Shown piece after piece: positions 52,567 through 64,000 of a DNA stretch of 64,000 bases. The notes under the pieces are model-generated. The model was not told the origin of the DNA. It saw nothing but the letters and a program-made list of their open reading frames with translations, and ran no database searches. Position numbers and translations under genes: made by a program. Where the stretch lies: NCBI GenBank assembly GCA_945910035.1, contig CAMDTY010000001.1, positions 62,001 through 126,000 on the forward strand. The letters run 5' to 3'. Source of the DNA: Brachypalpus laphriformis (taxonomy: Eukaryota > Arthropoda > Insecta > Diptera > Syrphidae). The first letter of the stretch is position 1. The number at the start of each line of letters is the position of its first letter.

Positions 52567-55500
52567 TTGATTAGTTTGGATTGGCCGAAACGGGCATGCC
52601 GGCATCGCCAAATATGGAATTTTCCGACCAATCACCGATCCGTGTAATTTCTACGTCATTCGAAGCGTGCATGTGTGCAGATTTCAAATCTGTATCTGGA
52701 TTTCCCATGCGGTCCACAGTTTTGGAGAAAATCATATTTTTTGTTGACTAGTTTGGATTGGCCGAAACGGGCATGCCGGCATCGCCAAATATGGAATTTT
52801 CCGACCAATCACCGATCCGTGTAATTTCTACGTCATTCGACGCGTGCATGTGTGCAGATTTCAAATCTGTATCTGGATTTCCCATGCGGTGCACAGTTTT
52901 GGAGAAAATCATATTTTTTGTTGACTAGTTTGGATTGGCCGAAACGGCCATGCCGGCATCGCCATATATCGAATTTACCAACCAATCACCGATCCGTGTA
53001 ATTTCTACGTCATTCGAAGCGTGCATGTGTGCAGATTTCAAATCTGTATCTGGATTTCCCATGCGGTGCACAGTTTTGGAGAAAATCATATTTTTTGTTG
53101 ACTAGTTTGGATTGGCCGAAACGGCCATGCCGGCATCGCCAGACATCGAATTTTCCGACCAATCACCGATCCGTGTAATTTCTACGTCATTCGAAGCGTG
53201 CATGAGTGCAGATTTCAAATCTGTATCTGGATTTCCCATGCGGTGCACAGTTTTGGAGAAAATCATATTTTTTGTTGATTAGTTTGGATTGGCCGAAACG
53301 GGCATGCCGGCATCGCCAAATATGGAATTTTCCGACCAATCACCGATCCGTGTAATTTCTACGTCATTCGAAGCGTGCATGTGTGCAGATTTCAAATCTG
53401 TATCTGGATTTCCCATGCGGTCCACAGTTTTGGAGAAAATCATATTTTTTGTTGACTAGTTTGGATTGGCCGAAACGGGCATGCCGGCATCGCCAAATAT
53501 GGAATTTTCCGACCAATCACCGATCCGTGTAATTTCTACGTCATTCGACGCGTGCATGTGTGCAGATTTCAAATCTGTATCTGGATTTCCCATGCGGTGC
53601 ACAGTTTTGGAGAAAATCATATTTTTTGTTGACTAGTTTGGATTGGCCGAAACGGCCATGCCGGCATCGCCATATATCGAATTTACCAACCAATCACCGA
53701 TCCGTGTAATTTCTACGTCATTAGAAGCGTGCGTGGATGCAGATTTCAAATCTGTATCTGGATTTCCCATGCGGTGAACAGTTTTGGAGAAAATCATATT
53801 TTTTGTTGACTAGTTTGGATTGGCCGAAACGGCCATGCCGGCATCGCCAGATATCGAATTTTCCGACCAATCACCGATCCGTATAATTTCTACGTCATTC
53901 GAAGCGTGCATGTGTGCAGATTTCAAATCTGTATCTGGATTTCCCATGCGGTGCACAGTTTTGGAGAAAATCATATTTTTTGTTGACTAGTTTGGATTGG
54001 CCGAAACGACCATGCCGGCATCGCCAAATATGGAATTTTCCGACCAATCACCGATCCGTGTAATTTCTACGTCATTCGAAGCGTGCATGTGTGCAGATTT
54101 CAAATCTGTATCTGGATTTCCCATGCGGTGCACAGTTTTGGAGAAAATCATATTTTTTGTTGACTAGTTTGGATTGGCCGAAACGGCCATGCCGGCATCG
54201 CCAGACATCGAATTTTCCGACCAATCACCGATCCGTGTAATTTCTACGTCATTCGAAGCGTGCATAAGTGCAGATTTCAAATCTGTATCTGGATTTCCCA
54301 TGCGGTGCACAGTTTTGGAGAAAATCATATTTTTTGTTGATTAGTTTGGATTGGCCGAAACGGGCATGCCGGCATCGCCAAATATGGAATTTTCCGACCA
54401 ATCACCGATCCGTGTAATTTCTACGTCATTCGAAGCGTGCATGTGTGCAGATTTCAAATCTGTATCTGGATTTCCCATGCGGTCCACAGTTTTGGAGAAA
54501 ATCATATTTTTTGTTGACTAGTTTGGATTGGCCGAAACGGGCATGCCGGCATCGCCAAATATGGAATTTTCCGACCAATCACCGATCCGTGTAATTTCTA
54601 CGTCATTCGACGCGTGCATGTGTGCAGATTTCAAATCTGTATCTGGATTTCCCATGCGGTGCACAGTTTTGGAGAAAATCATATTTTTTGTTGACTAGTT
54701 TGGATTGGCCGAAACGGCCATGCCGGCATCGCCATATATCGAATTTACCAACCAATCACCGATCCGTGTAATTTCTACGTCATTAGAAGCGTGCGTGGAT
54801 GCAGATTTCAAATCTGTATCTGGATTTCCCATGCGGTGAACAGTTTTGGAGAAAATCATATTTTTTGTTGACTAGTTTGGATTGGCCGAAACGGCCATGC
54901 CGGCATCGCCAGATATCGAATTTTCCGACCAATCACCGATCCGTATAATTTCTACGTCATTCGAAGCGTGCATGTGTGCAGATTTCAAATCTGTATCTGG
55001 ATTTCCCATGCGGTGCACAGTTTTGGAGAAAATCATATTTTTTGTTGACTAGTTTGGATTGGCCGAAACGGCCATGCCGGCATCGCCAGACATCGAATTT
55101 TCCGACCAATCACCGATCCGTGTAATTTCTACGTCATTCGAAGCGTGCGTGTGTGCAGATTTCAAACCTGTATCTGGATTTCCCATGCGGTGCACAGTTT
55201 TGGAGAAAATCATATTTTTTGTTGACTAGTTTGGATTGGCCGAAACGGCCATGCCGGCATCGCCAAATATGGAATTTTCCGACCAATCACCGATCCGTGT
55301 AATTTCTACGTCATTCGAAGCGTGCATGAGTGCAGATTTCAAATCTGTATCTGGACTTCCCATGCGGTGCACAGTTTTGGAGAAAATCATATTTTTTGTT
55401 GACTAGTTTGGATTGGCCGAAACGGCCATGCCGGCATCGCCAGACATCGAATTTTCCGACCAATCACCGATCCGTGTAATTTCTACGTCATTCGAAGCGT

Positions 55501-57539
55501 GCGTGTGTGCAGATTTCAAACCTGTATCTGGATTTCCCATGCGGTGCACAGTTTTGGAGAAAATCATATTTTTTGTTGACTAGTTTGGATTGGCCGAAAC
55601 GGCCATGCCGGCATCGCCAAATATGGAATTTTCCGACCAATCACCGATCCGTGTAATTTCTACGTCATTCGAAGCGTGCATGAGTGCAGATTTCAAATCT
55701 GTATCTGGACTTCCCATGCGGTGCACAGTTTTGGAGAAAATCATATTTTTTGTTGACTAGTTTGGATTGGCCGAAACGGCCATGCCGGCATCGCCAGATA
55801 TCGAATTTTCCGACCAATCACCGATCCGTGTAATTTCTACGTCATTCGAAGCGTGCATGAGTGCAGATTTCAAATCTGTATCTGGATTTCCCATGCGGTG
55901 CACAGTTTTGGAGAAAATCATATTTTTTGTTGACTAGTTTGGATTGGCCGAAACGGGCATGCCGGCATCGCCATATATCGAATTTACCAACCAATCACCG
56001 ATCCGTGTAATTTCTACGTCATTCGAAGCGTGCATAAGTGCAGATTTCAAATCTGTATCTGGATTTCCCATGCGGTGCACAGTTTTGGAGAAAATCATAT
56101 TTTTTGTTGACTAGTTTGGATTGGCCGAAACGGCCATGCCGGCATCGCCAGATATCGAATTTTCCGACCAATCACCGATCCGTGTAATTTCTACGTCATT
56201 CGAAGCGTGCATGAGTGCAGATTTCAAATCTGTATCTGGATTTCCCATGCGGTGCACAGTTTTGGAGAAAATCATATTTTTTGTTGACTAGTTTGGATTG
56301 GCCGAAACGGCCATGCCGGCATCGCCAGACATCGAATTTTCCGACCAATCACCGATCCGTGTAATTTCTACGTCATTCGAAGCGTGCATGAGTGCAGATT
56401 TCAAATCTGTATCTGGATTTCCCATGCGGTGCACAGTTTTGGAGAAAATCATATTTTTTGTTGACTAGTTTGGATTGGCCGAAACGGCCATGCCGGCATC
56501 GCCAGACATCGAATTTTCCGACCAATCACCGATCCGTGTAATTTCTACGTCATTCGAAGCGTGCATGAGTGCAGATTTCAAATCTGTATCTGGACTTCCC
56601 ATGCGGTGCACAGTTTTGGAGAAAATCATATTTTTTGTTGACTAGTTTGGATTGGCCGAAACGGGCATGCCGGCATCGCCATATATCGAATTTACCAACC
56701 AATCACCGATCCGTGTAATTTCTACGTCATTCGAAGCGTGCATAAGTGCAGATTTCAAATCTGTATCTGGATTTCCCATGCGGTGCACAGTTTTGGAGAA
56801 AATCATATTTTTTGTTGACTAGTTTGGATTGGCCGAAACGGCCATGCCGGCATCGCCAGACATCGAATTTTCCGACCAATCACCGATCCGTGTAATTTCT
56901 ACGTCATTCGAAGCGTGCATGAGTGCAGATTTCAAATCTGTATCTGGACTTCCCATGCGGTGCACAGTTTTGGAGAAAATCATATTTTTTGTTGACTAGT
57001 TTGGATTGGCCGAAACGGCCATGCCGGCATCGCCAGATATCGAATTTTCCGACCAATCACCGATCCGTGTAATTTCTACGTCATTCGAAGCGTGCATGAG
57101 TGCAGATTTCAAATCTGTATCTGGATTTCCCATGCGGTGCACAGTTTTGGAGAAAATCATATTTTTTGTTGACTAGTTTGGATTGGCCGAAACGGGCATG
57201 CCGGCATCGCCATATATCGAATTTACCAACCAATCACCGATCCGTGTAATTTCTACGTCATTCGAAGCGTGCATAAGTGCAGATTTCAAATCTGTATCTG
57301 GATTTCCCATGCGGTGCACAGTTTTGGAGAAAATCATATTTTTTGTTGATTAGTTTGGATTGGCCGAAACGGGCATGCCGGCATCGCCAAATATGGAATT
57401 TTCCGACCAATCACCGATCCGTGTAATTTCTACGTCATTCGAAGCGTGCATGTGTGCAGATTTCAAATCTGTATCTGGATTTCCCATGCGGTCCACAGTT
57501 TTGGAGAAAATCATATTTTTTGTTGACTAGTTTGGATTG

Positions 57540-59309
57540 GCCGAAACGGCCATGCCGGCATCGCCAGATATCGAATTTTCCGACCAATCACCGATCCGTG
57601 TAATTTCTACGTCATTCGAAGCGTGCATGAGTGCAGATTTCAAATCTGTATCTGGATTTCCCATGCGGTGCACAGTTTTGGAGAAAATCATATTTTTTGT
57701 TGACTAGTTTGGATTGGCCGAAACGGGCATGCCGGCATCGCCATATATCGAATTTACCAACCAATCACCGATCCGTGTAATTTCTACGTCATTCGAAGCG
57801 TGCATAAGTGCAGATTTCAAATCTGTATCTGGATTTCCCATGCGGTGCACAGTTTTGGAGAAAATCATATTTTTTGTTGACTAGTTTGGATTGGCCGAAA
57901 CGGCCATGCCGGCATCGCCAGATATCGAATTTTCCGACCAATCACCGATCCGTGTAATTTCTACGTCATTCGAAGCGTGCATGAGTGCAGATTTCAAATC
58001 TGTATCTGGATTTCCCATGCGGTGCACAGTTTTGGAGAAAATCATATTTTTTGTTGACTAGTTTGGATTGGCCGAAACGGGCATGCCGGCATCGCCATAT
58101 ATCGAATTTACCAACCAATCACCGATCCGTGTAATTTCTACGTCATTCGAAGCGTGCATAAGTGCAGATTTCAAATCTGTATCTGGATTTCCCATGCGGT
58201 GCACAGTTTTGGAGAAAATCATATTTTTTGTTGATTAGTTTGGATTGGCCGAAACGGGCATGCCGGCATCGCCAAATATGGAATTTTCCGACCAATCACC
58301 GATCCGTGTAATTTCTACGTCATTCGAAGCGTGCATGTGTGCAGATTTCAAATCTGTATCTGGATTTCCCATGCGGTCCACAGTTTTGGAGAAAATCATA
58401 TTTTTTGTTGACTAGTTTGGATTGGCCGAAACGGCCATGCCGGCATCGCCAGATATCGAATTTTCCGACCAATCACCGATCCGTGTAATTTCTACGTCAT
58501 TCGAAGCGTGCATGAGTGCAGATTTCAAATCTGTATCTGGATTTCCCATGCGGTGCACAGTTTTGGAGAAAATCATATTTTTTGTTGACTAGTTTGGATT
58601 GGCCGAAACGGGCATGCCGGCATCGCCATATATCGAATTTACCAACCAATCACCGATCCGTGTAATTTCTACGTCATTCGAAGCGTGCATAAGTGCAGAT
58701 TTCAAATCTGTATCTGGATTTCCCATGCGGTGCACAGTTTTGGAGAAAATCATATTTTTTGTTGACTAGTTTGGATTGGCCGAAACGGCCATGCCGGCAT
58801 CGCCAGATATCGAATTTTCCGACCAATCACCGATCCGTGTAATTTCTACGTCATTCGAAGCGTGCATGAGTGCAGATTTCAAATCTGTATCTGGATTTCC
58901 CATGCGGTGCACAGTTTTGGAGAAAATCATATTTTTTGTTGACTAGTTTGGATTGGCCGAAACGGGCATGCCGGCATCGCCATATATCGAATTTACCAAC
59001 CAATCACCGATCCGTGTAATTTCTACGTCATTCGAAGCGTGCATAAGTGCAGATTTCAAATCTGTATCTGGATTTCCCATGCGGTGCACAGTTTTGGAGA
59101 AAATCATATTTTTTGTTGATTAGTTTGGATTGGCCGAAACGGGCATGCCGGCATCGCCAAATATGGAATTTTCCGACCAATCACCGATCCGTGTAATTTC
59201 TACGTCATTCGAAGCGTGCATGTGTGCAGATTTCAAATCTGTATCTGGATTTCCCATGCGGTCCACAGTTTTGGAGAAAATCATATTTTTTGTTGACTAG
59301 TTTGGATTG
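57540..59309 (+). repeat. 885-bp 5-mer higher-order repeat (copy B)
   Basis: Same two-unit structure as 35,062-36,831, shifted by 22,478 bp, with the identical order of five monomer types and the GTCCACAG marker after each GATTAG monomer. Followed, as in copy A, by CGGGC-AAATATGG-GCATAAG and CATATAT-GCATGTG. Confidence 0.85.
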
Positions 59310-62300
59310 GCCGAAACGGGCATGCCGGCATCGCCAAATATGGAATTTTCCGACCAATCACCGATCCGTGTAATTTCTACGTCATTCGAAGCGTGCATAA
59401 GTGCAGATTTCAAATCTGTATCTGGATTTCCCATGCGGTGCACAGTTTTGGAGAAAATCATATTTTTTGTTGACTAGTTTGGATTGGCCGAAACGGCCAT
59501 GCCGGCATCGCCATATATCGAATTTACCAACCAATCACCGATCCGTGTAATTTCTACGTCATTCGAAGCGTGCATGTGTGCAGATTTCAAATCTGTATCT
59601 GGATTTCCCATGCGGTGCACAGTTTTGGAGAAAATCATATTTTTTGTTGACTAGTTTGGATTGGCCGAAACGGCCATGCCGGCATCGCCAGACATCGAAT
59701 TTTCCGACCAATCACCGATCCGTGTAATTTCTACGTCATTCGAAGCGTGCATGAGTGCAGATTTCAAATCTGTATCTGGATTTCCCATGCGGTGCACAGT
59801 TTTGGAGAAAATCATATTTTTTGTTGACTAGTTTGGATTGGCCGAAACGGCCATGCCGGCATCGCCAGATATCGAATTTTCCGACCAATCACCGATCCGT
59901 GTAATTTCTACGTCATTCGAAGCGTGCATGAGTGCAGATTTCAAATCTGTATCTGGATTTCCCATGCGGTGCACAGTTTTGGAGAAAATCATATTTTTTG
60001 TTGACTAGTTTGGATTGGCCGAAACGGCCATGCCGGCATCGCCAGACATCGAATTTTCCGACCAATCACCGATCCGTGTAATTTCTACGTCATTCGAAGC
60101 GTGCGTGTGTGCAGATTTCAAACCTGTATCTGGATTTCCCATGCGGTGCACAGTTTTGGAGAAAATCATATTTTTTGTTGACTAGTTTGGATTGGCCGAA
60201 ACGGGCATGCCGGCATCGCCAAATATGGAATTTTCCGACCAATCACCGATCCGTGTAATTTCTACGTCATTCGAAGCGTGCATGAGTGCAGATTTCAAAT
60301 CTGTATCTGGACTTCCCATGCGGTGCACAGTTTTGGAGAAAATCATATTTTTTGTTGACTAGTTTGGATTGGCCGAAACGGCCATGCCGGCATCGCCAGA
60401 TATCGAATTTTCCGACCAATCACCGATCCGTGTAATTTCTACGTCATTCGAAGCGTGCATGAGTGCAGATTTCAAATCTGTATCTGGATTTCCCATGCGG
60501 TGCACAGTTTTGGAGAAAATCATATTTTTTGTTGACTAGTTTGGATTGGCCGAAACGGGCATGCCGGCATCGCCATATATCGAATTTACCAACCAATCAC
60601 CGATCCGTGTAATTTCTACGTCATTCGAAGCGTGCATAAGTGCAGATTTCAAATCTGTATCTGGATTTCCCATGCGGTGCACAGTTTTGGAGAAAATCAT
60701 ATTTTTTGTTGATTAGTTTGGATTGGCCGAAACGGGCATGCCGGCATCGCCAAATATGGAATTTTCCGACCAATCACCGATCCGTGTAATTTCTACGTCA
60801 TTCGAAGCGTGCATGTGTGCAGATTTCAAATCTGTATCTGGATTTCCCATGCGGTCCACAGTTTTGGAGAAAATCATATTTTTTGTTGACTAGTTTGGAT
60901 TGGCCGAAACGGGCATGCCGGCATCGCCAAATATGGAATTTTCCGACCAATCACCGATCCGTGTAATTTCTACGTCATTCGACGCGTGCATGTGTGCAGA
61001 TTTCAAATCTGTATCTGGATTTCCCATGCGGTGCACAGTTTTGGAGAAAATCATATTTTTTGTTGACTAGTTTGGATTGGCCGAAACGGCCATGCCGGCA
61101 TCGCCATATATCGAATTTACCAACCAATCACCGATCCGTGTAATTTCTACGTCATTCGAAGCGTGCATGTGTGCAGATTTCAAATCTGTATCTGGATTTC
61201 CCATGCGGTGCACAGTTTTGGAGAAAATCATATTTTTTGTTGACTAGTTTGGATTGGCCGAAACGGCCATGCCGGCATCGCCAGACATCGAATTTTCCGA
61301 CCAATCACCGATCCGTGTAATTTCTACGTCATTCGAAGCGTGCATGAGTGCAGATTTCAAATCTGTATCTGGATTTCCCATGCGGTGCACAGTTTTGGAG
61401 AAAATCATATTTTTTGTTGATTAGTTTGGATTGGCCGAAACGGGCATGCCGGCATCGCCAAATATGGAATTTTCCGACCAATCACCGATCCGTGTAATTT
61501 CTACGTCATTCGAAGCGTGCATGTGTGCAGATTTCAAATCTGTATCTGGATTTCCCATGCGGTCCACAGTTTTGGAGAAAATCATATTTTTTGTTGACTA
61601 GTTTGGATTGGCCGAAACGGGCATGCCGGCATCGCCAAATATGGAATTTTCCGACCAATCACCGATCCGTGTAATTTCTACGTCATTCGACGCGTGCATG
61701 TGTGCAGATTTCAAATCTGTATCTGGATTTCCCATGCGGTGCACAGTTTTGGAGAAAATCATATTTTTTGTTGACTAGTTTGGATTGGCCGAAACGGCCA
61801 TGCCGGCATCGCCATATATCGAATTTACCAACCAATCACCGATCCGTGTAATTTCTACGTCATTCGAAGCGTGCATGTGTGCAGATTTCAAATCTGTATC
61901 TGGATTTCCCATGCGGTGCACAGTTTTGGAGAAAATCATATTTTTTGTTGACTAGTTTGGATTGGCCGAAACGGCCATGCCGGCATCGCCATATATCGAA
62001 TTTACCAACCAATCACCGATCCGTGTAATTTCTACGTCATTAGAAGCGTGCGTGGATGCAGATTTCAAATCTGTATCTGGATTTCCCATGCGGTGAACAG
62101 TTTTGGAGAAAATCATATTTTTTGTTGACTAGTTTGGATTGGCCGAAACGGCCATGCCGGCATCGCCAGATATCGAATTTTCCGACCAATCACCGATCCG
62201 TATAATTTCTACGTCATTCGAAGCGTGCATGTGTGCAGATTTCAAATCTGTATCTGGATTTCCCATGCGGTGCACAGTTTTGGAGAAAATCATATTTTTT

Positions 62301-64000
62301 GTTGACTAGTTTGGATTGGCCGAAACGGCCATGCCGGCATCGCCATATATCGAATTTACCAACCAATCACCGATCCGTGTAATTTCTACGTCATTAGAAG
62401 CGTGCGTGGATGCAGATTTCAAATCTGTATCTGGATTTCCCATGCGGTGCACAGTTTTGGAGAAAATCATATTTTTTGTTGACTAGTTTGGATTGGCCGA
62501 AACGGCCATGCCGGCATCGCCAGATATCGAATTTTCCGACCAATCACCGATCCGTATAATTTCTACGTCATTCGAAGCGTGCATGTGTGCAGATTTCAAA
62601 TCTGTATCTGGATTTCCCATGCGGTGCACAGTTTTGGAGAAAATCATATTTTTTGTTGACTAGTTTGGATTGGCCGAAACGGCCATGCCGGCATCGCCAG
62701 ATATCGAGTTTTCCGACCAATCACCGATCCGTATAATTTCTACGTCATTCGAAGCGTGCATGTGTGCAGATTTCAAATCTGTATCTGGATTTCCCATGCG
62801 GTGCACAGTTTTGGAGAAAATCATATTTTTTGTTGACTAGTTTGGATTGGCCGAAACGGCCATGCCGGCATCGCCAGATATCGAGTTTTCCGACCAATCA
62901 CCGATCCGTATAATTTCTACGTCATTCGAAGCGTGCATGTGTGCAGATTTCAAATCTGTATCTGGATTTCCCATGCGGTGCACAGTTTTGGAGAAAATCA
63001 TATTTTTTGTTGACTAGTTTGGATTGGCCGAAACGGCCATGCCGGCATCGCCATATATCGAATTTACCAACCAATCACCGATCCGTGTAATTTCTACGTC
63101 ATTAGAAGCGTGCGTGGATGCAGATTTCAAATCTGTATCTGGATTTCCCATGCGGTGCACAGTTTTGGAGAAAATCATATTTTTTGTTGATTAGTTTGGA
63201 TTGGCCGAAACGGGCATGCCGGCATCGCCAAATATGGAATTTTCCGACCAATCACCGATCCGTGTAATTTCTACGTCATTCGAAGCGTGCATGTGTGCAG
63301 ATTTCAAATCTGTATCTGGATTTCCCATGCGGTGCACAGTTTTGGAGAAAATCATATTTTTTGTTGACTAGTTTGGATTGGCCGAAACGGGCATGCCGGC
63401 ATCGCCAAATATGGAATTTTCCGACCAATCACCGATCCGTGTAATTTCTACGTCATTCGACGCGTGCATGTGTGCAGATTTCAAATCTGTATCTGGATTT
63501 CCCATGCGGTGCACAGTTTTGGAGAAAATCATATTTTTTGTTGACTAGTTTGGATTGGCCGAAACGGCCATGCCGGCATCGCCATATATCGAATTTACCA
63601 ACCAATCACCGATCCGTGTAATTTCTACGTCATTCGAAGCGTGCATGTGTGCAGATTTCAAATCTGTATCTGGATTTCCCATGCGGTGCACAGTTTTGGA
63701 GAAAATCATATTTTTTGTTGACTAGTTTGGATTGGCCGAAACGGCCATGCCGGCATCGCCAGACATCGAATTTTCCGACCAATCACCGATCCGTGTAATT
63801 TCTACGTCATTCGAAGCGTGCATGAGTGCAGATTTCAAATCTGTATCTGGATTTCCCATGCGGTGCACAGTTTTGGAGAAAATCATATTTTTTGTTGACT
63901 AGTTTGGATTGGCCGAAACGGCCATGCCGGCATCGCCAGACATCGAATTTTCCGACCAATCACCGATCCGTGTAATTTCTACGTCATTCGAAGCGTGCGT

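Larger units (their letters stand above)
1..64000 (+). repeat. 177-bp satellite DNA array, head-to-tail, filling the window
   Basis: The TTCAAA motif recurs at 1, 178, 355, 532 and onward at 177-bp steps to the end of the window, always in the same orientation. Length accounting closes exactly: 363 x 177, minus 10 (window end), 15 (176-bp units), 1 (near 7,333), 1 (net of nine indels at 49.7-52.6 kb) and 2 x 112 (two truncated units), equals 64,000. No non-satellite base is left over. The window starts and ends inside a monomer, so the array continues on both sides. Monomer differences are confined mostly to about a dozen recurrent sites, so the array is strongly homogenised. Unit length near a nucleosome repeat and higher-order structure are typical of eukaryotic centromeric or pericentromeric satellites; the centromere assignment is inference. 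I do not recognise the family. The plus orientation is arbitrary. Confidence 0.99.
48602..64000 (+). repeat. Large segmental duplication, copy B (partner at 25.6-41.5 kb)
   Basis: Carries the monomer order of copy A to the last base of the window, so its right end is not seen. It is 532 bp shorter than copy A: two monomers missing opposite 26.2-26.6 kb, one missing opposite 29.8-29.95 kb, and net -1 from nine single-base indels at 49.7-52.6 kb. The rest, 52.6-64.0 kb, matches copy A in type order. The near-absence of private substitutions suggests either a very recent event or a duplicated assembly path. Confidence 0.85.

Noticed and set aside
50020..52635. ORFs of 69-108 residues in the 50-52.6 kb region
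   Set aside because: Created by the cluster of probable consensus indels; neighbouring monomers without the indels have stops.
1..64000. CRISPR array
   Set aside because: Repeats are contiguous 177-bp units with no spacers, and variation is spread over the unit at fixed sites.
1..64000. Ribosomal intergenic-spacer sub-repeats, telomeric repeats or a tandem gene family
   Set aside because: No rRNA sequence, no short G-rich telomere motif and no shared open frame across monomers; the array is uniform for 64 kb.
1..64000. Inverted array segments
   Set aside because: Reading through every line, all monomers have the same orientation; no switch point was found.
1..64000. Identification with a named satellite such as primate alpha satellite or the Arabidopsis 178-bp repeat
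   Set aside because: Length is similar but the sequence does not resemble those families as I know them. A database search against satellite libraries would be needed to name it.

Overview
The whole 64-kb window is one uninterrupted, head-to-tail tandem array of a 177-bp satellite monomer, all in the same orientation. I see no gene, RNA gene, transposon, CRISPR array or unique sequence anywhere in it. The monomer is about 45% GC by my count (79 of 177 in a hand-written consensus). Taking the monomer from its TTCAAA motif, the bookkeeping closes exactly: 363 units of 177 bp, minus 10 bp cut off by the window end, fifteen 176-bp units, one private 1-bp deletion near 7,333, a cluster of nine 1-bp indels (net -1), and two units shortened by 112 bp, gives 64,000. 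So I believe every length variant has been found. A homogeneous array of this size with a roughly nucleosome-length unit points to a eukaryote, and most likely to centromeric or pericentromeric heterochromatin. I do not recognise the satellite and cannot name the species.

Monomers differ at a small set of recurring sites, which act as barcodes: GACTAG/GATTAG or a 1-bp deletion; CGGCC/CGGGC/CGACC; AGATATC, AGACATC, CATATAT, AAATATGG or CCAATATGG; TTTTCCGACC/TTTACCAACC; TTCGAAG/TTAGAAG/TTCGACG; and GCATGTG, GCATGAG, GCATAAG, GCGTGTG or GCGTGGA. The order of these types reveals nested higher-order repeats.

Layout. 1-3.2 kb: irregular array with an 885-bp (5-mer) spacing. 3.2-6.4 kb: a 1,592-bp (9-mer) unit. 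3.7-18.1 kb: the only domain with 176-bp monomers; it includes a 707-bp 4-mer (12.5-15.5 kb) and a block with a 65-bp truncated unit that recurs 5,899 bp apart (10.7 and 16.6 kb). 18.4-19.0 kb: a 354-bp dimer. 19.3-22.8 kb: a 1,947-bp 11-mer. 24.6-26.6 kb: a 1,062-bp 6-mer. 25.6-41.5 kb (copy A) recurs at 48.6-64.0 kb (copy B) with the same order of monomer types, missing three monomers, at an offset of about 22.5 kb. Between the copies, 43.4-46.9 kb repeats 37.4-40.9 kb at a 6,018-bp offset. Within copies A and B there is an 885-bp 5-mer.

Nothing in the window works as a gene set. Points worth attention are the conserved dyads in each monomer (a 6-bp-stem hairpin next to a 10-bp palindrome), a CGGCC/CGGGC dimorphism that toggles that hairpin, a Z-DNA-prone tract, undepleted CpG, chimeric monomers that mark recombination points, and a 3-kb cluster of homopolymer-type indels at the start of copy B that looks like an unpolished or mis-joined assembly segment.
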